Source: an uncultured Chitinophagales bacterium
GTDB lineage: Bacteria > Bacteroidota > Bacteroidia > Chitinophagales > UBA2359
Length of the DNA stretch: 34,015 nt
Assembly: GCA_937927195.1 (NCBI GenBank)
Contig: CALBCY010000028.1
Location: 1-34,015 of the forward strand
Reading direction: 5' to 3'
This document shows, piece after piece, positions 1 through 9,614 of this stretch (positions are counted from its first letter, which is position 1; the number at the start of each line of letters is the position of its first letter). The position numbers were made by a program, and so were the translations under genes. The notes beneath the pieces are model-generated. The model saw nothing but the letters and a program-made list of their open reading frames with translations. It had not been told where the DNA came from and ran no database searches.

Positions 1-111
1 ACTTACTATTTAGTAGTTACAGATCCTGATTATCCTGATTGTCAAGAATTCTTTGCTCCTAGAGAAATCACAGAAACCAATGGTTGTTGTGAATTGGAAG
101 GGGACAATTAA
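1..111 (+). CDS. C-terminal end of an unidentified protein (5' partial)
   Basis: Frame 1 is open from the first base to a TAA at 109-111 and gives 36 residues, including the motifs TDPDYPDC and a Cys-Cys pair near the acidic end. The gene begins outside the window. The fragment is rich in D, E and C, which suits the exported proteins that follow, but it has no T9SS tail signature and I recognise no family. A strong terminator hairpin begins about 40 bases downstream, which supports this being a real gene end. The function is unknown. Confidence 0.6.
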   Translation, partial: TYYLVVTDPDYPDCQEFFAPREITETNGCCELEGDN

Positions 112-153
112 GCTTTCTATTTTAGCCTAAAGCAGGTTAAATAAAAAACATCT

Positions 154-193
154 AAAAAGGCTGTTTCATAAATTATGAAACAGCCTTTTTTTT
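154..193 (+). terminator. Rho-independent terminator, 17-bp perfect stem
   Basis: A perfect 17-bp inverted repeat (154-170 with 174-190, loop 171-173) runs straight into eight T residues. The left arm starts with five A, so the structure could also work on the minus strand. It lies just after the partial gene that ends at 111. Confidence 0.9.
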
Positions 194-316
194 GACCATT
201 TCACAATGCACAAATTTCATTGCCTCAAACAGTCTCAATAGAATAAGTCTAATTTCAATAGATTGAATATTGCCCGCAATGATCGTAGTAATTTAAAAAG
301 ATAGACTTCCATTTGC

Positions 317-353
317 AAAGCCAAATACCAGAAAGCGTATTTGGCTTTTTTTT
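317..353 (+). terminator. Second rho-independent terminator, 12-bp stem
   Basis: A perfect 12-bp stem (317-328 with 337-348, 8-base loop) is followed by a T run. No gene lies between this hairpin and the terminator at 154-193, so it either backs up the first or ends a short non-coding transcript from 194-316. Confidence 0.8.
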
Positions 354-534
354 ATTTATTATTTAGAAATAAAATCCTTATCTTCCTGTGTTATATATAG
401 TTGTAAGATCAACCAATTTCAATACTTACTTGAATCTAAGATTTCGGAACATTGTTTAGATAAAATTCCAATCCAAATCTTACTAATTGTTGAACTTCCC
501 TGAACAAGATATTCTTAAATCAATATAAACACAA

Positions 535-3500
535 ATGAAAAAATTTACTTACGGAATTTTCGTTGCCCTTTTGGCCATGATCCTCTCCAACCCCATTAGT
601 GGACAGTGCATCTCAGGTTCTGTTGGAACCAACCCCAACCTAATGAGCAATGGGAACAACTCCTACAGCATTGCTTGTGATGGAGGAAATGTCCCGATAA
701 ACAGCACAACATTTAATTCTGGAGCCATTGCTCCATCTGCTGTTCAATGGACAAATGGATCAGTTGGCAATTTTACCTTTATGCCAGATTGTAGCTCCTT
801 GGGCTGCCAATCTTTTTCACCTTGTATCCCAGCTGGAACAAATATTCCTCAACAATGCTTATCGTTTAGTACGCTTGGAGTTCCATCCAGCCAATCCGGA
901 AACAATATCAGTATTCAATTTACCATATCTGACATTTGCTATGTCCCAGGAATGGCTTATGGTGGAGCACTGGACATCAACTTGTCAGGTAGTGGAAATG
1001 TAAGTCTCTCTGTTGTACAACCTGATGGTGTTACACAGGGACCGCTTAGTTTTGACATTAGCTTGATTAATGACCTTTCACCTTTGCCCCTTAGTTTGCT
1101 TGGTCTTGATGTAGATCCCAACGGTCTATGGTCAATCAATATTTCAGGCGGGGGCTTAACGGGTTATAATATCAACACAGGAGCCAGTCAAATTTGTTTA
1201 GATGGTTTAAGTACACAAGGTGTAATTTGTGGTGATCCTATTGAAATTTGTGTATTTGGTGGCTGCCCTTCTTTCACCAGTATTCAAGCTTCAGAAACTG
1301 AAATTTGTTCTGGAGGTTCCTTTGATCTTTCAGCAACCCTTGACCCTGATGGCGCACCAAATGTAACTTACCTTTGGTCTGGTAATGGAATTAATGCTTC
1401 AAATCAAAATAGCCCGAACCCATCACTGACCCTTTTTAATTCAAGTTGTAATACAATTACTGAAACATACTCTTTAACGGTAACTTGTACCAATGATGGA
1501 TCTACGGTTGTCAATAATGCTCAAGTCAATGTCGATGTCTATCCTGAAGTTGATGCCAATGCTGTTGTTATAGACAACACGTCAAATGTTAATGATCCGA
1601 ATTGCAGTATTTCTGTAACCCCTCCTTGTGGATTCTCAGTTACTGGAAACACAAACTTTTCTCCAGGTGACAATGGAACGACACAAACTTATACGATTTC
1701 AAATGGGAATCCGGATTGTGATGTTAATGTAACCTCAGTCGTCAATTGTATTGGTAATTGTTCACCACCTGATGTTAGCGTTAATGTATCAGCTTGCGAT
1801 GCAAGTGATCAGTTTACCGTTGATGTAACGGTTAACAGCATGGGCAATTCAACTTCTGCAGACATTGTTCTTTCTGATGGAAGTACAATGAATGTAACTG
1901 CTCCTGGCGGCCCATTTTCTTTTGGTCCTTACCCATCTACATCGTCGATTAATGTAAAGGTTTTGGATTCAATTGATCCAGCTTGTTCTATCAATCTAGG
2001 TGAATACAGTCAGGCTTGTTCGGACTGCCCAAATCTAATTTCTATAAATGGTTTACAAGATGCTTGTAATGGGGACGTTTTAAATCTGGTTACCAATGTT
2101 GATCAAGGCATTGAAGGCATTGATTATGCAGTTCAATGGTATGAAAATGGAATTGCTATCCCTAATGGGAATACTGCAAATATAGCACATACGGTTTTAG
2201 CAACAACCAGATGCCAAGCTTCTGTTTTAAACTATACAGTTGAATTAACCTGCCTCAATGGAGGAGTCAATATGGCCACTACTACTTTAACCGCTGGCCC
2301 TATAAATGTCTATCCAATTCCAATTGAAGGACTTGATTTTGTTTTTGAAAATTGTTCGGTTACACCCATCGATAATTGTGGGGGAACTTTAACGATAAAT
2401 ACTATGGGAGCTATAGATCCTGTCCCAGGAGGTTCAACCTCTGTCAGTTGGGTTGTAGGTGTTGGAACAGCACCTGCAGCATGTTCAGCTTCAGGAACAA
2501 GTACTGTTACTTGTCCAGATTGCAATGACTATCCGGGAGATGGACAGGCCACAGAAAATGTACTTTGCTGGGGTGAAAGTTTCGATTTTTCAAACACCTC
2601 CCCTAGTGTTTCAGCTCTAGGATTTGAAGTGGGATATGTTATTACGCCTAATCCACCAAGTAGCTATGGCAGCACAAATGCCATGATCAATGCCAGCATT
2701 GGAGGAGCATATGGACCATTCCCTGCACCTGGTAGTATTCCCACTCAAACTTTTACAAATGACGGCTCATTGGTATTCCCAACAGATCCATGTGGAGAAA
2801 CTTTATACTTCACTCCATTTTTAGGATTTAGTTGTAGTTCTTATACTGCTATCAATGAAAGTGGCTCTGTCTTTACAGAAAACCTACCTGGAATTACAGT
2901 ACCAGGAGTTGGTGGAATTACGTTAGCTGTACCGCAAGTTCCCTTCTGCGAATCCTTGGCTAATTCAGGCCAATTAAATTATGATATACGTGTTTGTGTC
3001 GAAGACCAAACTACAGATGGAGAAGAACCACTGGCAGAAGATGCATTGTTTGGAATTATCGATGGTTTACCTGGAGGAATTTTCTCAGTATTTCCTAATA
3101 TAGATGACAAACACAATTCTGGTGGAAGCCCGACCTGCTATTCGCAAAATGGCTGGACGAGCAATCCGAGTGGAGAAAATATCAGCATTGTTACTGTAAA
3201 TCTAGTAACCTTGCCATTTACAAGTGATTTCGATCGACTTGATTGGGACTTTGATGTTGATGTAAATTGCAACATTCCATTTCCTACCATTTGTCCAGAT
3301 TGTGACATAATTGGACAGACTGTGGCAGTAACTTTTTTACCAAATACCAACTTACCAAATATAAGCAGCCCAACTGCATTTTGTGAAGGAGAAAGTATTG
3401 ACCTTTCTAGCTTAAATCCAACACCAAGCACCTCAGCCATCGGAAACTTCATTTGGCATGAAGGTCCTGCTAGCAATGGCGCAGTAGTAAGTGATGCATC

Positions 3501-6500
3501 TGCAGTTGTACCACCAGTTGGGACGACACAATATTGTGTAGCATTTGAATACTGCTCTACTGGTGATTGTACAGAAGAAGAATGTGTCAACATTACAGTT
3601 GATCCATTGCCAGTATTGAATGCTCCAACTCTTGGACCAATTTGCGCTGGAACTGCATTTGATTTAAGTTCTGTTGAAGCTGCTATAGCAACGGGTGGGA
3701 CATTCAACTGGTATATTGGAGGAACTGCCGCAAATGGTGGAGCTGCAATTTCCAATCCTGCCGCAGTGACACCCGTAGCTTCTGAACAATACTGTGCAGA
3801 ATTTACTAATGCAGCGACAAGCTGCTCCAATACTGTATGTGCCAGCTTTACTTATACTCCTTTACCAGTCTTATTGTCAGCTGCGCCGATGGTTTGCTCG
3901 AATGAAATATTAGAGTTGACAGATTACGAAGCTTCCATAACAACAGACCCAGGAACTTTTGCTTACTATTCTACTGATCCTGCAACAGGGGCAAGTCCAT
4001 TGACAAATACAGCTATAAACAACCCGATAGATGGAACAATGTATTGGGTGGTTTTCACCGACGCAACGAGTGGCTGTTCAGCAACTACCTCATTTATGAT
4101 TAGTGTTATTCCTGCACCTGTTTTAAATTTACCTGCACCTGAACTATGCGCAGGGGAAACCTTGGATTTAACCTCACTAGAACCTGATGTCACGACCCTT
4201 GCTGGCACTTTTGTTTGGTATGACGATGATCCAACAAATACTGGAAACATCATCAGCTCCCCAGCTACGGAAGTACCGATATCAGGAGACAACTATTGTG
4301 TTGAATTTACAGATGCCAACACCAATTGCATGGACTATATTTGTTTTGTTCCAGTGGTTAATCCACTGCCTATCCTTTCAGCATTTACTCCTCCTGCTTT
4401 TTGTGGAGATTCCGGACCTTATGATCTTACTACTTTTGAAGCAAGCATTGCCGCTGGTAATTTCATTTGGTATGACAATGACCCAACAACAACTGGAGTT
4501 CAAATTATGACACCAAATGCAGTTACCATTGCAGATGGAACGACCACAACTTTCTGGTTTGAAGTTTCTGATGCAACAACAAACTGTTCAATTGTATCGA
4601 GCATCGTTGTTGAAGTCTACAATCCAATTACCGGAACTGTAGTCGATTATGATTGTGTAAATGATGCACTGACCATAGACCTCACAGCTGTGACTGGTGG
4701 TTCTGGAACTGGCTATGTGGTTTCTGCAGCTTCACCAAATATGGTAGGAGATGTTTTGGCAAACTTATCCAACTGGTCTGTTATTGTTGAAGATTCTGAT
4801 GGATGTCAAGAAGTACTTAATGGCCAAGTTGATTGCAACCCTTGTTTCGCGATTGCACCTACAACAACCATCAATGGTGCTGATTGTATGGATGGCACCT
4901 TTGGTGGACCGTTTGGATTGGTAGACAATGGAGATGGAAGCACAAATGCTGGTGAGGTGACCGAATATATAGTTACAACTTTCAACGATACCATTAGGGC
5001 TGTTGGAACAATTACTGATGCTGAGGATTATTTAAATTCTTTACCACAAGATTCGACAGCTTGCGTTCAAACCATAACATTCGTTCAAGTTGAATTAGAT
5101 GCAATAGTGGCTGATTTAGATGCCTGTGTTAAAACTTTACTTCCAACTCTCTCAGTTTACACACTGTTGGGAATACCTGTAAGTGGAAATACTGTTGAAG
5201 GCATTTTGAATGGCATTGGAAATGTTGCCGCTGGAACGAATTTCACAATAGGAGCAATCGAAACTTTGATTGGAGGTTCAAATGGTGGACCAGGATATGG
5301 AGGAATGATTGACCTTGGAGATTTATTGGGCCTTGGACCTAATGTCCTTATTTGTGACATTCTTCCAATTTGTTACAAAATTAGTGCACAAACTTGTGTT
5401 ACGCCCGGAGCTTGTGGTTGTTATGCTTTTGCTCCTACTCTAACTGTAAATGGAGCCGACTGTATGGATGGAACATTTTCTTTACCATTCTCTGTGACAG
5501 ACAATGGAGATGGAAGTACAGATCCAGCAGAATTAACTGAATACATACTTACAAACGCACCAAACGATACCATTAGACTGGTGGGAACCTTAGCTGCTAT
5601 TGAAGCGGAATTGGATACTTACCCTGTTGGTGAAATGGCTTGCGTTCAAGCAATTACTCACATACAAAGCGAGATTGATCAGATAGTGGCTGATTTAGAT
5701 GCCTGTGTTAAGACATTGCTACCTACCCTTTCAGTTTATACGCTTCTTGGAATACCAGTGACTGGAAATACACTTCAAGGAATAATTGGTGGGATTGACA
5801 ATGTATCGCCAGGAACAAATTTCACCATAGCTGATGTTGAAGTTTTAATAGGCGGAGCAAATGGTGGTCCTGGATTTGGAGGAATGGTAGATTTAGGAGA
5901 CTTATTAGGACTTGGACCCAATGTGTTGATTTGTGACGTTCTTCCATTCTGTTATAATATTAGCGAACAGACTTGCATAACGATCGGAGATTGTGGTACT
6001 ATTTTGGGCTGCACAGATCCTTGCGCTTTGAATTACAATCCAGCTGCAACGAATGATGATGGAAGTTGTATGCTCCCTCCTCCATGTAATATAGACCCTT
6101 GTGTTGGAGACATCGAAACAACAGATCCTAATGATGCTTGTGCATGTATTGTGGTTGCTCCTCAAGTTTTGGGTTGTACTGACATGACGGCATGTAATTA
6201 CAATGCCAATGCAAATTGTGATGATGCCTCTTGTATTCCAGCTCCAGTTTGTAACACAGATCCATGTGTCGGAGATGTAGAAGGCGTTGATCCAAATGAC
6301 GCATGTGCCTGCATTGTAGTTGCTCCACAAGTTATAGGTTGTACAATACCTGCATCTTGTAATTACAATCCTGCTGCAAATTGTGATGATTCTTCTTGTA
6401 TCCCTAATACTGATCCTGGAACTTGCAATACCAACTGCTTATTAGGAGATTTGGAAACATGGAATTCTGTGAGCTGTAATTGTGAAGTAACATCTGCATC

Positions 6501-9132
6501 TGTTGTGGGTTGTACAGATCCTACGGCTTGTAATTTCAATGCAACAGCTAATTGTGATGATTCTTCATGTATCCCTAACACAGACCCTGGAACTTGTAAC
6601 ACAAACTGCTTAATGGGCAACCTTGAAACTTGGAATCCATCAACATGTAACTGTGACGTAACAACAACAGTAATAGTTGGATGTACCGACATGGCTGCTT
6701 GTAACTTTGATGCCAATGCGAATTGCGATGATAATTCTTGTATTATTCAAACTACTTGCAATACCAATTCATGTACTGGTGGCGGAACTTACGTTTGGGA
6801 TACAAATACTTGTTCTTGTGTGCTCGACATTCCAACTGTAAATGGTTGTACCGACAATACTGCTTGTAATTTCAACCCAAATGCAAACTGTTTAGATACT
6901 TCATGTATTTACGAAACTGCCTGTGATGGCAATCCTTGTTCAAATGGAGGAATCTTTGTTTGGGATTCCAATACCTGTGATTGTCAATTAGACACACCAA
7001 CTAGCTTGGGCTGTATAGACATCAATGCTTGTAATTTTAATGCAACTGCAAATTGTGATGATGGTTCATGTATTTACGAAACTGCTTGTGATGGAAACCC
7101 TTGCAGCAATGGAGGAGTTTACACATGGAATACAACAACTTGCTCATGCGCACTAACAGGACCAACTGTAAATGGTTGTTTGGACATGGCAGCATGTAAT
7201 TACGATCCGAATGCAAATTGTGACAATGGAAGCTGTTTGTATATAGTTGATTGCGCAGGTATTTGCGGTGGCAGTAACACAGTAGGTTGTTTAGATCCAG
7301 ATGCTTGTAATTACACTCCAACTGCAAATTGTAATGATGCCTCACTTTGCACCTTTGCCCCATGCAACTTGGGTTGTACAGATCTTTGTTCTTCTAATTA
7401 TGACCCTACTGCTGATGGAGATGATGGTTCATGCCTTCCTTACAATAGCACTTGTAATTCTGATTGTACAATTGGAGATATCGAGCAATGGGACCCAGTT
7501 AATTGTGAATGCATGGTTGTTCAAGTTTCTTTATTAGGTTGTAACAACAGTTCTGCTTGTAATTATAATCCTGCAGCAACATGCGATGACGGTTCTTGTG
7601 AATACACATCATGTCAACCTGGAGCTGCTAGTTCTACCATCTACTTTGATGCTGACAATGATGGCATGTTAACTGCTGCCGATGTGTTGGTCTCAGGAGC
7701 AATGATTACGGCAACAGAAGCAGGAATGGATGGAATTTTTGGAACGGCAGATGACATTTCAACAAATACAACTTCTGGTGCGAATGGAACATTCCTAATT
7801 AACAATCTAAGCCCAGGAAATTATCAAATCACTGTCCTTGTTCCAACACCATACACCTTTAGCAATGGAACCAATTCCAATACATATGCTACAACTGTAA
7901 CTCCAGGAACCACCTCTGCAATCGGAGCCAATGGTTTGATTCCTGTTAACGGTCCAGGTCAGGGATGTGATTTAGATATTCAAATGATTCCTGGTTGGAA
8001 CATCATATCTTCTTACTGCTATCCAGTCAATGATACGATGCCAAATGTTTTCAGTGCAATTGAAGATACCATCATACAAGTGAAAGATTTGGTTGATGTT
8101 TACGTGCCTGCTTTGATGTACAACACGATGGATCCATGGGACATTAGCCAAGGATACATGGTTAAAACATCAGATGCTGTTGTTCTGAAAATTAATGGAA
8201 CAACTGAAGTTGATCCTACTGTTGACCAAATTAATTTAAATTCAGGATGGAATATAATTGCATATTGGTTGAAGGGTGGAGACGCTGATCCAGCAGATGT
8301 TTTCGATGGTTATTCGCCAGATGTAATTCAAGTAAAGAATTTGTATGGCGCCTATACTCCAGCCTTCGCATTTAACGGAATGGGATACATGACCATTACA
8401 CAAGGTTATCAAGTTAAAATGAGTGCTCCGAGCACAATGATGTATGATCCTGCTGATGGAATATATCTGAGACCGGTTGATGAGCAAATTGAAATTTTAC
8501 GACCAGAACATTTCCACCGATCTGAAATAGTTCATCCTAATAACACTACTGTTATTGTGATGGAACCTGCATTTGGCACTTTAAACTTTGGCGATGAATT
8601 AGGTATTTTCAATTCAGACGGATTGCTTGTTGGAGCTTGTGTTTACCAAGGTGGTAACCTAGGAATGTTGGTTTATGGAGAAGAAGAAGAAAACAGTGGC
8701 AATGGAATGCTCGAAGGCGAGAGATTCTATGCTAAAGTTTGGGACAAACTGGAACAGTCAGAAAAAGATATTGACCTAGACATTCTTCAAGGGCCAGAAT
8801 ATTTTGAGAAAGACGAATTGACTGTTGCAGCATTTAAAACAAATACAGGAATTGAAAGTCTTGATTTGTTTAAAATCAATGCAATGCCAAATCCTGCTAG
8901 TAACAATGTATTCTTCAGTCTAGACCTTCCAACTACTGCGAACGAGGTAAGAATTCAAATTCATACCATTGATGGCAAAATATTGGAAGAAATAGTCAAC
9001 ACTGGACTTATAAATTCTGGGCCGCATAAATTTGCTTATGAAACCAATCATTTAGCAAATGGAATTTATATGTACAAACTTTTCATAGATGGAGAATTTA
9101 AATCATTGGATAAATTAACCATTAGCCATTAA
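535..9132 (+). CDS. Giant T9SS-exported mosaic surface protein (Ig-like, Cys-rich repeats, SdrD-B-like)
   Basis: This 2865-residue protein starts with a signal peptide (residues 1-24, ending SGQ). Order of parts: Cys-rich beta-type sequence (about 25-940); five Ig/PKD-like repeats of about 85 residues (about 943-1364), each with a paired-Cys pattern and an F-x-W-Y/H-type core; two copies of a domain of about 193 residues with ADCMDGTF and a DNGDGST loop (about 1437-1822); eleven Cys-rich repeats (1825-2355); a SdrD-B/dockerin-like segment with DADNDG (about 2366-2450); a twofold repeat beginning GWNII (2487-2642); a further beta domain (about 2655-2775); and a type A T9SS sorting domain (about 2780-2865, with MPNPASN and LANGIYMYK). 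Known: such tails direct export across the outer membrane and surface attachment. Inferred: an adhesin or surface-layer role. No catalytic domain is visible. It is a single unbroken frame and appears monocistronic, with a terminator 26 bases after the stop. Confidence 0.93.
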   Translation: MKKFTYGIFVALLAMILSNPISGQCISGSVGTNPNLMSNGNNSYSIACDGGNVPINSTTFNSGAIAPSAVQWTNGSVGNFTFMPDCSSLGCQSFSPCIPAGTNIPQQCLSFSTLGVPSSQSGNNISIQFTISDICYVPGMAYGGALDINLSGSGNVSLSVVQPDGVTQGPLSFDISLINDLSPLPLSLLGLDVDPNGLWSINISGGGLTGYNINTGASQICLDGLSTQGVICGDPIEICVFGGCPSFTSIQASETEICSGGSFDLSATLDPDGAPNVTYLWSGNGINASNQNSPNPSLTLFNSSCNTITETYSLTVTCTNDGSTVVNNAQVNVDVYPEVDANAVVIDNTSNVNDPNCSISVTPPCGFSVTGNTNFSPGDNGTTQTYTISNGNPDCDVNVTSVVNCIGNCSPPDVSVNVSACDASDQFTVDVTVNSMGNSTSADIVLSDGSTMNVTAPGGPFSFGPYPSTSSINVKVLDSIDPACSINLGEYSQACSDCPNLISINGLQDACNGDVLNLVTNVDQGIEGIDYAVQWYENGIAIPNGNTANIAHTVLATTRCQASVLNYTVELTCLNGGVNMATTTLTAGPINVYPIPIEGLDFVFENCSVTPIDNCGGTLTINTMGAIDPVPGGSTSVSWVVGVGTAPAACSASGTSTVTCPDCNDYPGDGQATENVLCWGESFDFSNTSPSVSALGFEVGYVITPNPPSSYGSTNAMINASIGGAYGPFPAPGSIPTQTFTNDGSLVFPTDPCGETLYFTPFLGFSCSSYTAINESGSVFTENLPGITVPGVGGITLAVPQVPFCESLANSGQLNYDIRVCVEDQTTDGEEPLAEDALFGIIDGLPGGIFSVFPNIDDKHNSGGSPTCYSQNGWTSNPSGENISIVTVNLVTLPFTSDFDRLDWDFDVDVNCNIPFPTICPDCDIIGQTVAVTFLPNTNLPNISSPTAFCEGESIDLSSLNPTPSTSAIGNFIWHEGPASNGAVVSDASAVVPPVGTTQYCVAFEYCSTGDCTEEECVNITVDPLPVLNAPTLGPICAGTAFDLSSVEAAIATGGTFNWYIGGTAANGGAAISNPAAVTPVASEQYCAEFTNAATSCSNTVCASFTYTPLPVLLSAAPMVCSNEILELTDYEASITTDPGTFAYYSTDPATGASPLTNTAINNPIDGTMYWVVFTDATSGCSATTSFMISVIPAPVLNLPAPELCAGETLDLTSLEPDVTTLAGTFVWYDDDPTNTGNIISSPATEVPISGDNYCVEFTDANTNCMDYICFVPVVNPLPILSAFTPPAFCGDSGPYDLTTFEASIAAGNFIWYDNDPTTTGVQIMTPNAVTIADGTTTTFWFEVSDATTNCSIVSSIVVEVYNPITGTVVDYDCVNDALTIDLTAVTGGSGTGYVVSAASPNMVGDVLANLSNWSVIVEDSDGCQEVLNGQVDCNPCFAIAPTTTINGADCMDGTFGGPFGLVDNGDGSTNAGEVTEYIVTTFNDTIRAVGTITDAEDYLNSLPQDSTACVQTITFVQVELDAIVADLDACVKTLLPTLSVYTLLGIPVSGNTVEGILNGIGNVAAGTNFTIGAIETLIGGSNGGPGYGGMIDLGDLLGLGPNVLICDILPICYKISAQTCVTPGACGCYAFAPTLTVNGADCMDGTFSLPFSVTDNGDGSTDPAELTEYILTNAPNDTIRLVGTLAAIEAELDTYPVGEMACVQAITHIQSEIDQIVADLDACVKTLLPTLSVYTLLGIPVTGNTLQGIIGGIDNVSPGTNFTIADVEVLIGGANGGPGFGGMVDLGDLLGLGPNVLICDVLPFCYNISEQTCITIGDCGTILGCTDPCALNYNPAATNDDGSCMLPPPCNIDPCVGDIETTDPNDACACIVVAPQVLGCTDMTACNYNANANCDDASCIPAPVCNTDPCVGDVEGVDPNDACACIVVAPQVIGCTIPASCNYNPAANCDDSSCIPNTDPGTCNTNCLLGDLETWNSVSCNCEVTSASVVGCTDPTACNFNATANCDDSSCIPNTDPGTCNTNCLMGNLETWNPSTCNCDVTTTVIVGCTDMAACNFDANANCDDNSCIIQTTCNTNSCTGGGTYVWDTNTCSCVLDIPTVNGCTDNTACNFNPNANCLDTSCIYETACDGNPCSNGGIFVWDSNTCDCQLDTPTSLGCIDINACNFNATANCDDGSCIYETACDGNPCSNGGVYTWNTTTCSCALTGPTVNGCLDMAACNYDPNANCDNGSCLYIVDCAGICGGSNTVGCLDPDACNYTPTANCNDASLCTFAPCNLGCTDLCSSNYDPTADGDDGSCLPYNSTCNSDCTIGDIEQWDPVNCECMVVQVSLLGCNNSSACNYNPAATCDDGSCEYTSCQPGAASSTIYFDADNDGMLTAADVLVSGAMITATEAGMDGIFGTADDISTNTTSGANGTFLINNLSPGNYQITVLVPTPYTFSNGTNSNTYATTVTPGTTSAIGANGLIPVNGPGQGCDLDIQMIPGWNIISSYCYPVNDTMPNVFSAIEDTIIQVKDLVDVYVPALMYNTMDPWDISQGYMVKTSDAVVLKINGTTEVDPTVDQINLNSGWNIIAYWLKGGDADPADVFDGYSPDVIQVKNLYGAYTPAFAFNGMGYMTITQGYQVKMSAPSTMMYDPADGIYLRPVDEQIEILRPEHFHRSEIVHPNNTTVIVMEPAFGTLNFGDELGIFNSDGLLVGACVYQGGNLGMLVYGEEEENSGNGMLEGERFYAKVWDKLEQSEKDIDLDILQGPEYFEKDELTVAAFKTNTGIESLDLFKINAMPNPASNNVFFSLDLPTTANEVRIQIHTIDGKILEEIVNTGLINSGPHKFAYETNHLANGIYMYKLFIDGEFKSLDKLTISH
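4843..6000 (+). repeat. Tandem internal duplication, period about 579 bp
   Basis: Two adjacent copies encode a similar domain of about 193 residues within the giant protein. Protein identity is high in the second half, where VADLDACVKTLLPTLSVYTL and LGLGPNVLICD occur in both. At DNA level a 29-base stretch is identical at 5104-5132 and 5683-5711, exactly 579 bases apart. The first half of each copy has diverged more. I do not recognise the domain. Confidence 0.9.
6007..7599 (+). repeat. Array of eleven Cys-rich repeats
   Basis: Eleven repeats of about 21 residues open with GC(T/L/I/N) and end with (D/N)-(D/N/T)-x-S-C, mostly with ACN(Y/F)(N/D) and ANCDD inside. They lie at residues 1825-2355. 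Between them are longer linkers of two recurring types, one with NTDPGTCNTNC and one with ACDGNPCSNGG. Most units carry four Cys, consistent with disulfide-stabilised, possibly Ca-binding modules. Similar repeats are common in marine Bacteroidota surface proteins, but I know of no established function. Confidence 0.93.
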
Positions 9133-9157
9133 TTTATTCCCTTAACATTTCAATTAA

Positions 9158-9195
9158 AAACGCGTTGGTTCTCCTTGAGAATCAACGCGTTTCTT
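9158..9195 (+). terminator. Terminator after the giant surface-protein gene
   Basis: A 16-bp stem (9158-9173 with 9177-9192, one G-T wobble, 3-base loop) starts 26 bases after the TAA at 9130-9132. The T tail is short and interrupted, but the long stem and position support termination. Confidence 0.8.
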
Positions 9196-9614
9196 ATTAA
9201 ATATACTTATTTATCATTTCTTAATATTAAATTCTCCCTAAATATCAAATAATTAGCTAAATTAGGTACTATAAAATAGTGTATGGAAAATTAGGCTCTA
9301 TACAATATTTAAAGACTTTTAAACGCTTTTAGTTTTAAAAAGTCAAAGCGCCGTTTTATTCATGTTTCCTGTATAAAGGTTTAAAATTGTGTCGATTAGA
9401 CCAATTGCATGTATATTATTATACATATCAAAGCCAAGTATCATCTAAAATCGGTTACCGGACTATTTATTTATAGTCTTGAAAGATAAATAAAGGAAGC
9501 TTTCTTTAATTTCTGTTTCTAAGGGAAAATCAGCTTTTTTGATTCTTCTACGAAATTAAATTCAAAACTTCAATTTCAATTTACCGTAATTAATGTAAGT
9601 ATTAGTGCCAAAAA
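9196..9614. other. Long AT-rich intergenic region with several small inverted repeats
   Basis: No gene is visible in these 419 bases. They contain an imperfect hairpin at about 9314-9344, a perfect 7-bp inverted repeat at 9409-9426 (ATGTATA, 4-base loop) and a 6-bp inverted repeat at 9461-9478 (GACTAT...ATAGTC). These could be regulator sites or leader structure for the CotH gene that starts at 9615. I see no confident -33/-7 promoter pair. Confidence 0.5.

Larger units (their letters stand above)
112..534. other. Intergenic region with two terminators
   Basis: These 423 bases contain the hairpins at 154-193 and 317-353 and otherwise AT-rich sequence. I found no open reading frame of convincing length and no tRNA-like fold. 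The stretch 354-534 must hold the promoter of the giant surface-protein gene, but I could not pick out a clear -33/-7 pair. Confidence 0.6.

Noticed and set aside
3138..3830. 230-codon open frame on the minus strand
   Set aside because: It lies wholly inside the Ig-like repeats of the giant exported protein. Its translation is a low-complexity shadow without family motifs.
5905..6330. 141-codon minus-strand frame over the Cys-rich repeats
   Set aside because: Open only because the repeat codons lack stops in this frame. The plus-strand protein is clearly the real gene.
6007..7599. Regular repeats considered as a CRISPR array
   Set aside because: The periodicity is at protein level inside an open frame; DNA units vary in length and sequence and are not identical short palindromic repeats.
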